A stretch of 25,826 nucleotides of DNA from a virus: the IMG/VR virus record IMGVR_UViG_3300045120_000115, positions 1 through 25,826 of that record; one strand, written 5' to 3'. Under the pieces are notes generated by a model. That model was not told the origin of the DNA. It searched no databases and was given only the letters and a program-made list of their open reading frames with translations. The stretch's first letter is position 1, and every line of letters begins with the position of its first letter. Positions 15,630 to 24,285 of this stretch are shown piece by piece. The translations under genes were made by a program, and so were the position numbers.

Positions 15630-16274
15630 ATGCCCAGCACAATCAGCGGCGTAATAGACATTGTTCGCGCACGCCTCGACTTCTCGGGCCTCTCCGACCT
15701 CGAGATGCTGGACCTTATCAACGATGAGCAGCGCCGCATCCTCAGACAGTACCCATTCCTCTCCTTTGAAGGGCGTTCTTCTGGCACCTTAGTCGCCGCC
15801 AATCCGCAGACGTTCGCGCTTCCCTCAGACTTCGCAGTAGCAACCGCCTTCTTCATCTACACCGCCACCGGCGCTCCTGCACTGGTCCCTGGCATCTCCT
15901 ACGCCGAGGGGCTGGAGAGCTACGCCTCAGCAGCTACACAGGCCGTGCCCGCACGGCTGGCGTTCTATGGAACGGTGGGCTACCTCTTCCCTGCACTTCA
16001 GGCAAATGCGCCCTATCTGATGCTCTACCAGAGCCAGCCCGCAGACTTCGCCACGATCACCGCAACCAATGCGCTGCTCCAGAAGGCTCCCGAGGTGCTG
16101 AACTATGCGACTGTTGCTGGCGCGTATGAAGCAACGGGAGAGATAAAACTGTCTGCCGTCATGCGAGCCAAGGCCGCCGACGCAGTGAAGGCACTGATAC
16201 GGCAGACCATTAACGCCCGAGAAACGTACCGCAGCGCAATTCCTGTCACTCCTGGCGGAGCGCCACAGAGGTAA
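15630..16274 (+). CDS. Head-tail adaptor (phage adaptor / tail tubular A-like)
   Basis: A 214-residue protein with AAAGGAA before the ATG. The N-terminal helices (IIDIVRARLDFSGLSDLEMLDLINDEQRRI-type), a central beta insertion (FALPSDFAVATAFFIYT, YLMLYQSQPADFA), and the C-terminal helices (VLNYATVAGAYEATGEIKL, then AADAVKALIRQTIN) follow the pattern of podovirus adaptors that form the ring beneath the portal. It lies directly before the large beta-propeller nozzle gene, 1 nt apart, exactly as such pairs occur in short-tailed phages. Confidence 0.78.
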   Translation: MPSTISGVIDIVRARLDFSGLSDLEMLDLINDEQRRILRQYPFLSFEGRSSGTLVAANPQTFALPSDFAVATAFFIYTATGAPALVPGISYAEGLESYASAATQAVPARLAFYGTVGYLFPALQANAPYLMLYQSQPADFATITATNALLQKAPEVLNYATVAGAYEATGEIKLSAVMRAKAADAVKALIRQTINARETYRSAIPVTPGGAPQR

Positions 16275-16275
16275 T

Positions 16276-17898
16276 ATGGCCGACGCAGTTCCCGTCAATG
16301 AAAAAACACTGAACTACTCACCGCTCCAGAGTAGCGTCTACACAGCGGTGGAGTACACGATCCCGTTGCAGCTCGCGGCACCGGACTTGAGCGTCCTTCA
16401 CCTCGGGACGCAGTTCCTGCCCGAAGCAACAAACGTTGTCATCCGAGGTGGACGTGTCAAAAGTCGTGAGGGGACCGCATGGATGACAACCGGCATATCT
16501 GGCAGCGTCATCGTTGGCGGATTCGAGCATACTTTGCATAACGCTAGCGCAATGTACTTGCTTGCCACGACCACGAACGTCTATCTCTACGATAAGGGAG
16601 CCAGTTCGTTGACGGCAATGCTCGCTAGTTCCTGGGTCGCTCCGAACAATGATTCGCATGTGGACTGGGTGCCCATGCGTACTGCATCGTCAGGGCTTCG
16701 CTTGCTTGTCGTCACGGTGTCGCCTCCCAGTGCCGTACAAGAGCCAGTCCGCTGGTGGGATGGCAACACAGCCTCGACGTTTACTGTCATGAGCACCGCC
16801 GTGCAAGGCAACTGCGGGATCATGTGGAAGTCGCACTTTCTGTTAGGAGATACGAACGATATAGACGGCCTACTTCCTTACCGTGTCCACTGGTCAGCGC
16901 TAGGCGATCCGACCGTATGGGACGGTACCGCCAGTGCGGGGAGCATAGACCTCCTTGATAAGAACACGTCGCGCATCTGGCGGTTTATGCCACTCCGCCG
17001 CAACCTCCTGGCCTACAAAGAACAGGGCGTGCATAGTCTCACGTACAAAGACCCGCCATTCTACTTCACTCAGCAGTTGGAAAGCGAACAGCTCTCACTC
17101 ATCGGGCGCAGTGCCGTGGTCTCTGTGAACGATGGCGACTCACACTTCCTCGTTACACGAGATGGCATCATGCTCTGGGATGGACAGACGGTAACTCCCA
17201 TCGGTAGGAACCGCGTGGATAGAACCATCCTCCGAGACCTTGATTATCTCCACGTCGGGCAAGTCACGACTAGTTACTATCCACTGACCCAGGAGGTGAT
17301 GCTCACCTACTCCACCCGCACGAGTGTGATGTGTTGGGTCTATAACTTAGAGTTCAATTCGTGGAGCACGATTGATAAGTGTCCACACAACGGGACGACG
17401 CTCTATAAGGTCTTTGCCTCTGGCTCTCCTCGGTTTGTCGCCAACGATAGACGATCACAGCCGAGCCAGATACTCGTCTATTTCGTTGGCGTCGGCGATC
17501 AAGTGGGGTCAAGTAGTTCCGCTGTTGTGACCAGCAGCGTTGTGACGCCTCCGCTCGATTTTGGCAGTTTCGCCGGGAAACGTGTCCTCAAGATTCACCC
17601 GTTGCTGAGACTGACCAATGCGTTAAACGAAAATGTCTTCGGACAAAGTACAGTGGATGTGTCAGTGCAAGGGTCGGAAGTGCCGTGGGATGGTGTTGTC
17701 GGTGGGAACGTCAAAACTGTGACCATGCCCTTTGGGGGCGTGCCTCCGCAGCCTATGCCGACAGTTAGTGAGCACATCGATGGGCGCTACATTACGGTCA
17801 AGATGGAGTATGTTGGTATCAATACTCAGGTGGAATTTGGCAGCGTCGTGCTCCTGCCGACGCTCCGCACGGATGCACGGCTGAATAAAACTGTATGA
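16276..17898 (+). CDS. Tail nozzle / DNA-stabilisation protein, beta-propeller
   Basis: A 540-residue protein made of repeated strands resembling propeller blades: PEATNVVIRGGRVKSREGTAWM at the start, then YLLATTTNVYLYDKG, RVHWSALGDPTVWDG, AYKEQGVHSLTYKDPPF, DSHFLVTRDGIMLWDG and TSVMCWVYNLEFNSWSTID. The RVHWSALGDPTVWDG segment is a recurring feature of podovirus nozzle proteins related in role to T7 gp12 or P22 gp10. It would close the adaptor ring and retain DNA in the head. The C-terminal 130 residues carry another beta domain. The stop overlaps the next start as ATGA. Confidence 0.78.
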   Translation: MADAVPVNEKTLNYSPLQSSVYTAVEYTIPLQLAAPDLSVLHLGTQFLPEATNVVIRGGRVKSREGTAWMTTGISGSVIVGGFEHTLHNASAMYLLATTTNVYLYDKGASSLTAMLASSWVAPNNDSHVDWVPMRTASSGLRLLVVTVSPPSAVQEPVRWWDGNTASTFTVMSTAVQGNCGIMWKSHFLLGDTNDIDGLLPYRVHWSALGDPTVWDGTASAGSIDLLDKNTSRIWRFMPLRRNLLAYKEQGVHSLTYKDPPFYFTQQLESEQLSLIGRSAVVSVNDGDSHFLVTRDGIMLWDGQTVTPIGRNRVDRTILRDLDYLHVGQVTTSYYPLTQEVMLTYSTRTSVMCWVYNLEFNSWSTIDKCPHNGTTLYKVFASGSPRFVANDRRSQPSQILVYFVGVGDQVGSSSSAVVTSSVVTPPLDFGSFAGKRVLKIHPLLRLTNALNENVFGQSTVDVSVQGSEVPWDGVVGGNVKTVTMPFGGVPPQPMPTVSEHIDGRYITVKMEYVGINTQVEFGSVVLLPTLRTDARLNKTV

Positions 17899-18302
17899 AC
17901 TTTTTCACTCCAGAACTTGGACCGCCACTCGCGTCAACGACAGACCTTGAAGACTGGCGACGGCGCGTCACCGACTATCTGAACGGTCTCCGGCAAGTCA
18001 TCGACACACAGATGATCGCGTTCATTAGCGACCCCGCGCAATTCGCGGACCGTATCATTGGCGGGCAACAGATTTCACTGGGCACGTTTGCCCAGCAGAC
18101 CGCGAACCTGGCTATAGGTGCCAGCACAATGCTGGTGTTCAATGTGGCGAACAGCTCGCCGCTGTTGGCAAGTCCCTCCTGTACGTCTGCTGGCTGGTTC
18201 GTCTCGATGGCGGGCAGTACCACCGCCGTGCAGCGGGTGAACGTTCTTAACCAAAGCGGCTCGACCGCAGGCGCGACCGTCTACTTGCGCTACTTTCCAT
18301 AG
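17895..18302 (+). CDS. Small tail-region protein of unknown function
   Basis: A 135-residue protein translationally coupled to the nozzle gene (ATGA overlap). The N-terminal 45 residues are helical (TTDLEDWRRRVTDYLNGLRQVID). The rest is beta-rich and Ser/Thr/Ala-rich (LAIGASTMLVFNVANSSPLL, WFVSMAGSTTAVQRVNVLNQ, ATVYLRYFP). The helix-then-sandwich layout is like short tail fibre or trimeric tail tip proteins, with the helix perhaps the attachment part. I do not recognise a family. Confidence 0.65.
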   Translation: MNFFTPELGPPLASTTDLEDWRRRVTDYLNGLRQVIDTQMIAFISDPAQFADRIIGGQQISLGTFAQQTANLAIGASTMLVFNVANSSPLLASPSCTSAGWFVSMAGSTTAVQRVNVLNQSGSTAGATVYLRYFP

Positions 18303-18313
18303 GAGACTGAGAC

Positions 18314-18991
18314 ATGGGAATTTTTTCTCCCGAAGAGGCAAAACAGACCCAACCCTGGGATAAGCAGTACGGACTGTGGACGCTGCTGTCTATGTTCATG
18401 CCGCAGTTTGGTGAGGGGTTTCAATCGGCCAAGCCGAACATGTTTAACCAGGTGTTCGGCAAAGGCACGGACACAGGCGACATTGCCGACAACCCGCTCT
18501 CGCAGATCTTCAAGTCATACGACCCTCAGAATTTCTTGAAGAGTCTAGGACGAGACGCTACGGCACCAGAACAGGCACTCTTGGACAAGTCCCTCTTTGG
18601 GGTAGGCGTCCAGCCAGACTTGAGCGGGGCAACAGCAGCAACGGGGGGGCTGCAGGATCTCATGAAGCAACTGAACCCAGGCGAAGGCGGTGGCTTTGGT
18701 GCGAACTTCCAGAATCTGCTCCAGGGTGTTGGTGGACCAGCAGGCGCGAATATGCCACAGGTAACGCCACAGCTCCCACAGGCAACCCCACGACTGAACG
18801 CTGCCACAGGGATGACTCCTCCCACTCCAGGTGCTGCTGCCTTTGGCGTGGGACAAGGGCCACAGTCGCTCCAGTTCAGCGGGGGCGGTGGCTATGGAGG
18901 AGGAGGCGGAGGAGGAGCACAGAACATTTTGCAAACCCTTATGAAGTCGCTCGGTGGGTTCAATCAACCCTATCCGTATCGCTTTCAATAG
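18314..18991 (+). CDS. Gly-rich putative internal virion / ejection protein
   Basis: A 225-residue protein with TAGGAGAC before the ATG. The N-terminus (MGIFSPEEAKQTQPWDKQYG, then WTLLSMFMPQFGEGF) could form an amphipathic helix. The C-terminal third is low-complexity, with a poly-Gly run near residues 192-204 (GGGGYGGGGGGG) and the end QPYPYRFQ. It lies at the head of a run of four such genes before the module boundary, where podoviruses keep the proteins ejected with DNA. No homologue is recognised; the ejection role is inferred from position and composition. Confidence 0.55.
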   Translation: MGIFSPEEAKQTQPWDKQYGLWTLLSMFMPQFGEGFQSAKPNMFNQVFGKGTDTGDIADNPLSQIFKSYDPQNFLKSLGRDATAPEQALLDKSLFGVGVQPDLSGATAATGGLQDLMKQLNPGEGGGFGANFQNLLQGVGGPAGANMPQVTPQLPQATPRLNAATGMTPPTPGAAAFGVGQGPQSLQFSGGGGYGGGGGGGAQNILQTLMKSLGGFNQPYPYRFQ

Positions 18992-19000
18992 GAGAGAGCC

Positions 19001-21085
19001 GTGGCAACACAACCATATTGGGATGCATCGCTCGGGCGCTATGTTGACCCTGTAACTGAGGGAGTGAGGACTGACGTTGCGCAACGTCAGTCGGGGTATA
19101 ATTACACGCCACTGCCGAAGCAGAGCATTGCGCAGAACCCCGTGCAACAGCCGTCTATGCAGTTTCCGTCGCAAGCGCCCGCTGCTCCAGCTCAGGCATC
19201 CTCCCCTTTTGTCGGTGGTTCGATGCCGAGTACGTTCATGAACCCAACGGCTTCCACCATCAACCAGACGAACCAGAACCCAGGGAGTGTAACCCGGAAC
19301 GTTACACCAACCGTTGGGAACACGGGATACAATGCCAGCGGGACACAGCCGAGCACATCGCTCTTTGGTGGTATTGCTAATTACATGAAGCCCGGGCAAA
19401 CCGTATCGCCCGCAATGGCTCCTATGGGGGGTAGTCTTGGGAATGGTGGGACCGCACCAATGACAGGAGGCCAGCCCGCCGCCACTGGTGGCTTCTCCAA
19501 CATTGGCTCACCAACAAACCCTGACTTCTGGAATCCTAGCCGCCAACCCTCTTACGGGACGCTTCCTCCTGGAGTATCAGCGCCACTGATGACCGATGTA
19601 CAGAAGGGCTACAACGGTCAGCCACAACGCTTAAATCCGTGGTCTACCGATCCAGCAACAAAGTACAGCACGCCAACCTCAGACTCTGATTTCATGGTGC
19701 GGAACCAGATCCTCGCCAGTGTGAACAAAGACCTCGGCTATGCCTCCTACACGCCGACCTTTGAACTCCACAACGAGAGCAATGACGTCAAAGCGAATAA
19801 CGTTAAGGCGTGGGATATGTACTCTCAGCGGATGCAAGCGGCGGGACTGGGGAACATGGTAGGACCAGAACCGCAAGCGATTGCGGCGGCGCGTGTGGAC
19901 CCGGCAGTCATGGCGAACCCGAACTATCCACAGGCTGGAACGCAGTACGGTGCTGCCCCTACTACTGGTGGCGGATATCAGTCAACCCCAGCGGGAAGTC
20001 TGAACCCCACGAATCAATATCCGAGTGGCGCAGCACCGATGGGGCCTCCTGGGTATGGCAACCCACAGCCGAACACAGGCTCGCCTGGGCCATACTCTCC
20101 CACGGGCGCAACGCTGCCGCCCAACTTTCCCACTGGACAGGGAGACCTCAGCACCACGCCAAACGTCGGCGGTTTTTTTGGCCAACTTGCACAGTCGTAC
20201 CCGCAACTTGGTGGCGCACTGGCGCAACTCCTTGGTCCGCTGGCTCCTTATGTGGACGCAGCCACCAGTGGATCTAACGCCGCGTTCCAGCAAGATAAGG
20301 CGAACCAGGATATAGAATTACAGTCACGCTTCGCGAACGAAGGTAGCTATCTCTCGTCTCCGATGTTCGCTGGGCAGGGACAACTCGACGCGAACCTGAC
20401 AGCGCAGCACCTCCGCGACATTGGGCAGCTACAGACTGACGCGGCTAACAACCAGGCAAACCGTAGCACCTCGACCGCCAACAACCTGGCGCAGATGTTT
20501 ACGACCATGAGCCAGCAGGCCATGCAGAGCGGCTCAATGTTGCAAGCGGCGCAGTGGCAGACGATGGCGGATCTGTTCAAGACGCAGACTGGCGCAGACA
20601 CCAGCCGATACCAAACAGATGTCGGCGCACAGACCAGCATGTACAACACCAACGTCGGCGCTGCCTCACAGCGATACGCGACCGATGCCGATACCTACAA
20701 GTCACAGCTCCAGTACTCACTGGGGCAAGCGGGGCTCGGTGTGCAGCAGACAGGACAGGTGCTCCAATTCCTCGACAGCGCACAAGCACGACAACTGCAA
20801 GCGCAAGGGCAGAGTTTCGACCAGATATTAAAGATCGCGCTCACCCAGGCTGGAGCAGATCAATCTGTGCTCGATAAACTCTATGCCGCATCGCAAGCAC
20901 CAGGAACCGCAGGGCTCGACCTCTTTAAGACCCTCTCTGGTATTCAGAACGTCCAAAGCCAGACTGGAGCGAGCCCGATAGGCCAAGCCGTCCTCGGTGG
21001 TCTCGGGGGTCTCGTGGGCGCTGGTGGTAACATCTTTAGTTCGCTGCTTGGTCAGTTAGCGACGAACGGAATGATAGTAGTCTAG
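19001..21085 (+). CDS. Large low-complexity ejection / internal virion protein
   Basis: A 694-residue protein starting at GTG (19001), preceded by AGGAGAGAG. Residues 1-390 are rich in Pro, Gly, Asn, Gln and Thr and look disordered (NPTASTINQTNQNPGSVTRN, GAAPMGPPGYGNPQPNTGSP). From about 395 to 680 it becomes helical and Ala/Gln-rich. Residues 529-572 hold four consecutive 11-residue units (see the repeat entry), followed by YSLGQAGLGVQQTGQVLQFL. The C-terminus is a Gly-rich hydrophobic segment (GQAVLGGLGGLVGAGGNIF) that could enter a membrane. This layout suits proteins injected to build a trans-envelope channel. The family is unnamed; the role is inferred. Confidence 0.65.
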   Translation: MATQPYWDASLGRYVDPVTEGVRTDVAQRQSGYNYTPLPKQSIAQNPVQQPSMQFPSQAPAAPAQASSPFVGGSMPSTFMNPTASTINQTNQNPGSVTRNVTPTVGNTGYNASGTQPSTSLFGGIANYMKPGQTVSPAMAPMGGSLGNGGTAPMTGGQPAATGGFSNIGSPTNPDFWNPSRQPSYGTLPPGVSAPLMTDVQKGYNGQPQRLNPWSTDPATKYSTPTSDSDFMVRNQILASVNKDLGYASYTPTFELHNESNDVKANNVKAWDMYSQRMQAAGLGNMVGPEPQAIAAARVDPAVMANPNYPQAGTQYGAAPTTGGGYQSTPAGSLNPTNQYPSGAAPMGPPGYGNPQPNTGSPGPYSPTGATLPPNFPTGQGDLSTTPNVGGFFGQLAQSYPQLGGALAQLLGPLAPYVDAATSGSNAAFQQDKANQDIELQSRFANEGSYLSSPMFAGQGQLDANLTAQHLRDIGQLQTDAANNQANRSTSTANNLAQMFTTMSQQAMQSGSMLQAAQWQTMADLFKTQTGADTSRYQTDVGAQTSMYNTNVGAASQRYATDADTYKSQLQYSLGQAGLGVQQTGQVLQFLDSAQARQLQAQGQSFDQILKIALTQAGADQSVLDKLYAASQAPGTAGLDLFKTLSGIQNVQSQTGASPIGQAVLGGLGGLVGAGGNIFSSLLGQLATNGMIVV
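19069..19092. repeat. Perfect 24-bp palindrome inside a coding region
   Basis: GACTGACGTTGC (19069-19080) is followed with no spacer by its exact reverse complement GCAACGTCAGTC (19081-19092). Symmetry fails at the next pair outward. A perfect -10-like TATAAT lies at 19097-19102, 4 nt downstream. It encodes TDVAQRQS in the ejection protein. It could be a dimeric protein binding site; no function is shown. Confidence 0.9.
20585..20716 (+). repeat. Four consecutive 11-residue repeats in the ejection protein
   Basis: Residues 529-572 split cleanly as QTGADTSRYQT, DVGAQTSMYNT, NVGAASQRYAT and DADTYKSQLQY. The shared pattern is a polar start, then Gly/Ala, Ser/Thr, a large residue and Tyr at position 9 (the fourth copy is degenerate). 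An 11-residue period is typical of hendecad right-handed coiled coils or of helices lying on lipid. Confidence 0.7.
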
Positions 21086-21092
21086 GTGAAAT

Positions 21093-22526
21093 ATGCCGAC
21101 TGATTTTCAATCGTGGCTCGACGAACAGAAACAACAAGGGTTACAGTTCCCCGATCAGGGGACTGTACAGCCGGAAGCCCCCCAGGCTTCTCCCTCTGCT
21201 ACCCCTCCTGGAGGGGCTCCCGCTCCTCCGTCGTCTCTCGCTGCGATGATGCAAGCGCTCCAGCAGTCGCAACAACAGTCACAACCCCAGCAAGCACCAG
21301 GTCTCTTAGGTGCTCTGGGGCAGCTCGTCAAGGGAGCCGCGCAAGGGTTTCAATCCGTAGCCGCACCGCGCACGCTTCCTCCCGCTGGTCAGCCCACATT
21401 TGAGCAACGCCAGCAGTTCGAGATGATGAAGAACCTGATGATCTATGAACGGATGCAGGAACTTGCCACGCAACAGCAGGGAGCAGCGTCTGCCTTGGCA
21501 GATCAGCAGGCCAGAGCGCGACTGGCGCAGGAAGCCGAACGTGCGAAAAATAACATAGCGACTAAACAGACAGCTCCCGGTATTAACCCTGAAATTCCAC
21601 GTCACAACATGAGTGCAGAGAATATTGCTGCTGAAAACCTCCGGCAAGAGGGACTACTACGAGCAGCACAGACACAAGCAGCGCAAGCCACGGCTGGGCT
21701 CAGTGGAACAAAAGGAAGGTTCTTAGATTCTATGCTTGGTGGCGGTGGTGACGTAGGAGGAGCAGCGCCAGACTATGGCGGTGGCCTCCTACCAGCGCCA
21801 GAGTCGGCAACACATCCGCTGAACCCTCCCTCTAGTCCGGGCGCAGCCGCTCCTGCTGGCAGTCTCAAGGGGGCGCTGCAAGGGATGCAATTAGAGGGAG
21901 CAAACGTTGAGGGCATGAATTTTAAGCGGCAGAAGTCAGACGAACAGATCGCCCACGAAGCGATGGTAAAGAGACGAGGAACACAGCAAGGCGTTCGTGA
22001 GGAGGCACGGCAGGCATCTTCAGAGACGACTGGCCCAGTCATAGACAACCTTGAACGGATTGCAATGGAGCACTCAGTACAGGGAAAGGGGGGGGATACC
22101 CTACTAGGGAGAGCGGGTGCAGGGATCAACGCGGCAGTGGGCGCACGGTTACAGACGGATGAAGACGCGAAGAACTATAACAGGGACTCCACCGTCTGGA
22201 TGGAAGGCATGTTACGGAAAGCGAAGGCGGCAGGAGGACAATTCACTGACCGTGATGAGATACGTATGCGGCAGGCAATGCCTACCCTGGGGTGGGACAC
22301 TCCCGCCGTTGTCAAATCCGCCTTTACTTCTTTCAGGCTCATGACTGACCTTGCCGATAATGGACACTGGGACCAGGTTAAGGCGCTTCTATATTCCCTT
22401 CCAACAGGAGCAGCAGGAGCCAGTCACAAGGTAGACGTGCCGTCAACGGGTCAATCTGCGGGGGCTCCTGCTGGACTTACCCCATACGAACAAGGGCTAT
22501 TAGATAAGTACGTTCCACAGAGGTAA
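21093..22526 (+). CDS. Gln/Pro-rich ejection / internal virion protein
   Basis: A 477-residue protein following the previous gene by 7 nt, with TAGGTGAAA before the ATG. The N-terminal 20-80 region is Pro/Gln-rich (LQQSQQQSQPQQAPGLLGAL). Residues about 95-200 are strongly helical and Gln/Ala/Arg-rich (EQRQQFEMMKNLMIYERMQEL, AENIAAENLRQEGLLRAAQ). Residues 210-265 are a Gly/Pro linker. Residues about 280-440 are a second helical domain (SDEQIAHEAMVKRRG, VIDNLERIAMEHSVQGKG, WMEGMLRKAKAAGG) that may be the folded functional part. It ends in YEQGLLDKYVPQR. Position between two other ejection-type proteins supports the call. No catalytic motif is seen. Confidence 0.6.
   Translation: MPTDFQSWLDEQKQQGLQFPDQGTVQPEAPQASPSATPPGGAPAPPSSLAAMMQALQQSQQQSQPQQAPGLLGALGQLVKGAAQGFQSVAAPRTLPPAGQPTFEQRQQFEMMKNLMIYERMQELATQQQGAASALADQQARARLAQEAERAKNNIATKQTAPGINPEIPRHNMSAENIAAENLRQEGLLRAAQTQAAQATAGLSGTKGRFLDSMLGGGGDVGGAAPDYGGGLLPAPESATHPLNPPSSPGAAAPAGSLKGALQGMQLEGANVEGMNFKRQKSDEQIAHEAMVKRRGTQQGVREEARQASSETTGPVIDNLERIAMEHSVQGKGGDTLLGRAGAGINAAVGARLQTDEDAKNYNRDSTVWMEGMLRKAKAAGGQFTDRDEIRMRQAMPTLGWDTPAVVKSAFTSFRLMTDLADNGHWDQVKALLYSLPTGAAGASHKVDVPSTGQSAGAPAGLTPYEQGLLDKYVPQR
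21142..21216 (+). other. Three successive hairpins near the 5' end of an ejection gene
   Basis: TACAGT-T-CCCC pairs with GGGGACTGTA (21142-21167, one bulged base, loop GATCA). GAAGCC pairs with GGCTTC (21174-21190). CCCCTCC faces GGAGGGG (21202-21216). All lie within 125 nt of the start codon and none has a U tract. Confidence 0.4.
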
Positions 22527-22527
22527 C

Positions 22528-24285
22528 ATGGCCGAGAATTTTATTCCCTCCGCGCTAGGACAGCCAGGTCAAACTGATGACCCGCAGAAAGCAATGGCAG
22601 ATGCTGTTGCTGCGTACAAAGCGCTTGTAAATGACCCCGGCTTTGCTGCACTCCCAGAGGATCGGAAAGGGATGCTCGTCCGTGCGGCGAATGATCGCCT
22701 CCAGTTGGCCGGTGCAGCGCAGCGCTCATTCGTCGGGGCTCCAGCGCCGGCAGCGAATGCAGCGAGAGAACTCACGCCTGCCGTTGGGGGATTACTTGCA
22801 CAGCAGAGTGACCCGAATGCGCCAGCACGTGACATTGACTTGAAACAGATGGCGAAGCAGTCATGGCCGGGAATGGTGGGCTCTCTCGGTGGTCAACTCC
22901 TCTTGGCACGCCTGGGTATGGGGCCAGCCGCTCAGGGCCTCGGTGCTGCAGTCGGTGGTGCAATGGGTGAGGGCGCAAGCCAGCTCACAGGCAATAGCCC
23001 GGTCAGCCCGACCTCGTTGTTACTTCAACTCTTGCCTGCTCTCCCTAATGCGGCCCTGAGTGGGAAGAAAGAGTTTGGCCGTGCTAGGGCGTCGATGAAC
23101 CCCGCGACTCCTGCTGCCATCGCAGAGGATGCACTGAAGACACAGGGAAATATCGCGCAACGCTTTGCTCCGGTGGAATCGAGTGAGAGTCAGTTTGGCA
23201 AGGTACAAGTTGACCCTGAGTATAGAGCGATTACCGCTCTTCCTCTGGAAACGAAAGAGAGGGCAGTTAGCCCACATGAATACTTTCCCCAACCAGAAGA
23301 ACCTGTCTGGAGTGAACATGGAACTCACGTTCTGACAAACCGCCTCGCCCCTCAAGATCAACATATTCCATTGCCAAGAGTTGACCCTATTGTCTCTGTC
23401 AGTGATAAATTTATACGTCCCATTGAGATGACGAACGCACACGTCATCATGCAGAATGTGAAGGACTACGTAGCTCGCGTTGCGCCACAGATGGGACCGC
23501 TAGGCAAAGAACTTCAGTCCGATATGTCAGCGCTCAACGTCTCCCCCACTATGAACGTAGAAGGAATAGACACCGCATTGAAACGTCTTAATAACTGGCG
23601 AGGGCCGACCGGAGCGGGGCTTCCTCCAGATGTCAAGCAACAGATTGGTAGCCTCCATAGCGCTATCTGGGATGACGTAATGACCTCTCCCCTCGGCCCA
23701 CAGTTTAAGGACGCTTATCACGCATACAAGCGTGAACTCGTGGTCGGCCATGTGCAAGACGTGGTGGACGCCGCGACCCATGACTTCGGCGGGGTGACTG
23801 GTATCCCGAACATGGATTCTCTAGCCGATGCCTTACGCCGGACGCGGAAGCAAGAGCAGGTGATGCACGATCCTTCTACGCCGTCGGCTCAGGGAGGCCC
23901 AGGCGTGGTGCCTGAGGCAGAATGGCAAGCGCTGCGAGAGGCGATGGTCCCAGCCCAACGAGAACAGAAAGTATGGACTAGAGGAAACAACAACCTGTCT
24001 GGTTCGATGATCCCGACCATGACAGGCTACCATGCTGGACAAGCGATTGCTGGCCCTCTTGGTGGGCTCGCAGGTGCTGAAGTCGCGAACCAAGGAGCAA
24101 GTCTGTTCCGTCGTCATATCATGGATAAGTCATTAGCAACCCCGACCGTTAGACAAGGACTGCTTGATGCGATCCGACAACCCATCACAGGAAACGTCTT
24201 TACTGCGGCGAGTCCGGCAGTGATGGAGGGATTAGCACAGTACCTCCGCGATAAGATGCAGCGTGAGAGCGGGCAAGAACAATAA
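22528..24285 (+). CDS. Ejection protein with glycine-zipper membrane segments
   Basis: A 585-residue protein, 1 nt after the previous stop. The N-terminal helix (AMADAVAAYKALVNDPGFA) is followed by a hydrophobic Gly/Ala-rich region at about 112-180 (GSLGGQLLLARLGMG, GLGAAVGGAMGEGAS, then SLLLQLLPALPNAALSG). A second such region lies at about 490-530 (GYHAGQAIAGPLGGLAGAEVA). Both have G-x3-G spacing typical of glycine zippers in podovirus pore or ejection proteins. Between them is a soluble, mostly helical domain (NVKDYVARVAPQMGPLGKEL, KRELVVGHVQDVVDAA). Its last 86 bp are also the 3' end of the opposite-strand PEP-CTERM gene. The ejection role is inferred. Confidence 0.63.
   Translation: MAENFIPSALGQPGQTDDPQKAMADAVAAYKALVNDPGFAALPEDRKGMLVRAANDRLQLAGAAQRSFVGAPAPAANAARELTPAVGGLLAQQSDPNAPARDIDLKQMAKQSWPGMVGSLGGQLLLARLGMGPAAQGLGAAVGGAMGEGASQLTGNSPVSPTSLLLQLLPALPNAALSGKKEFGRARASMNPATPAAIAEDALKTQGNIAQRFAPVESSESQFGKVQVDPEYRAITALPLETKERAVSPHEYFPQPEEPVWSEHGTHVLTNRLAPQDQHIPLPRVDPIVSVSDKFIRPIEMTNAHVIMQNVKDYVARVAPQMGPLGKELQSDMSALNVSPTMNVEGIDTALKRLNNWRGPTGAGLPPDVKQQIGSLHSAIWDDVMTSPLGPQFKDAYHAYKRELVVGHVQDVVDAATHDFGGVTGIPNMDSLADALRRTRKQEQVMHDPSTPSAQGGPGVVPEAEWQALREAMVPAQREQKVWTRGNNNLSGSMIPTMTGYHAGQAIAGPLGGLAGAEVANQGASLFRRHIMDKSLATPTVRQGLLDAIRQPITGNVFTAASPAVMEGLAQYLRDKMQRESGQEQ

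Noticed and set aside
18545-19399. 284-codon minus-strand open frame
   Set aside because: It is antisense to two ejection genes that have good ribosome-binding sites, and its Leu/Arg/Ser/Cys composition mirrors Gly/Pro/Gln codons on the other strand.
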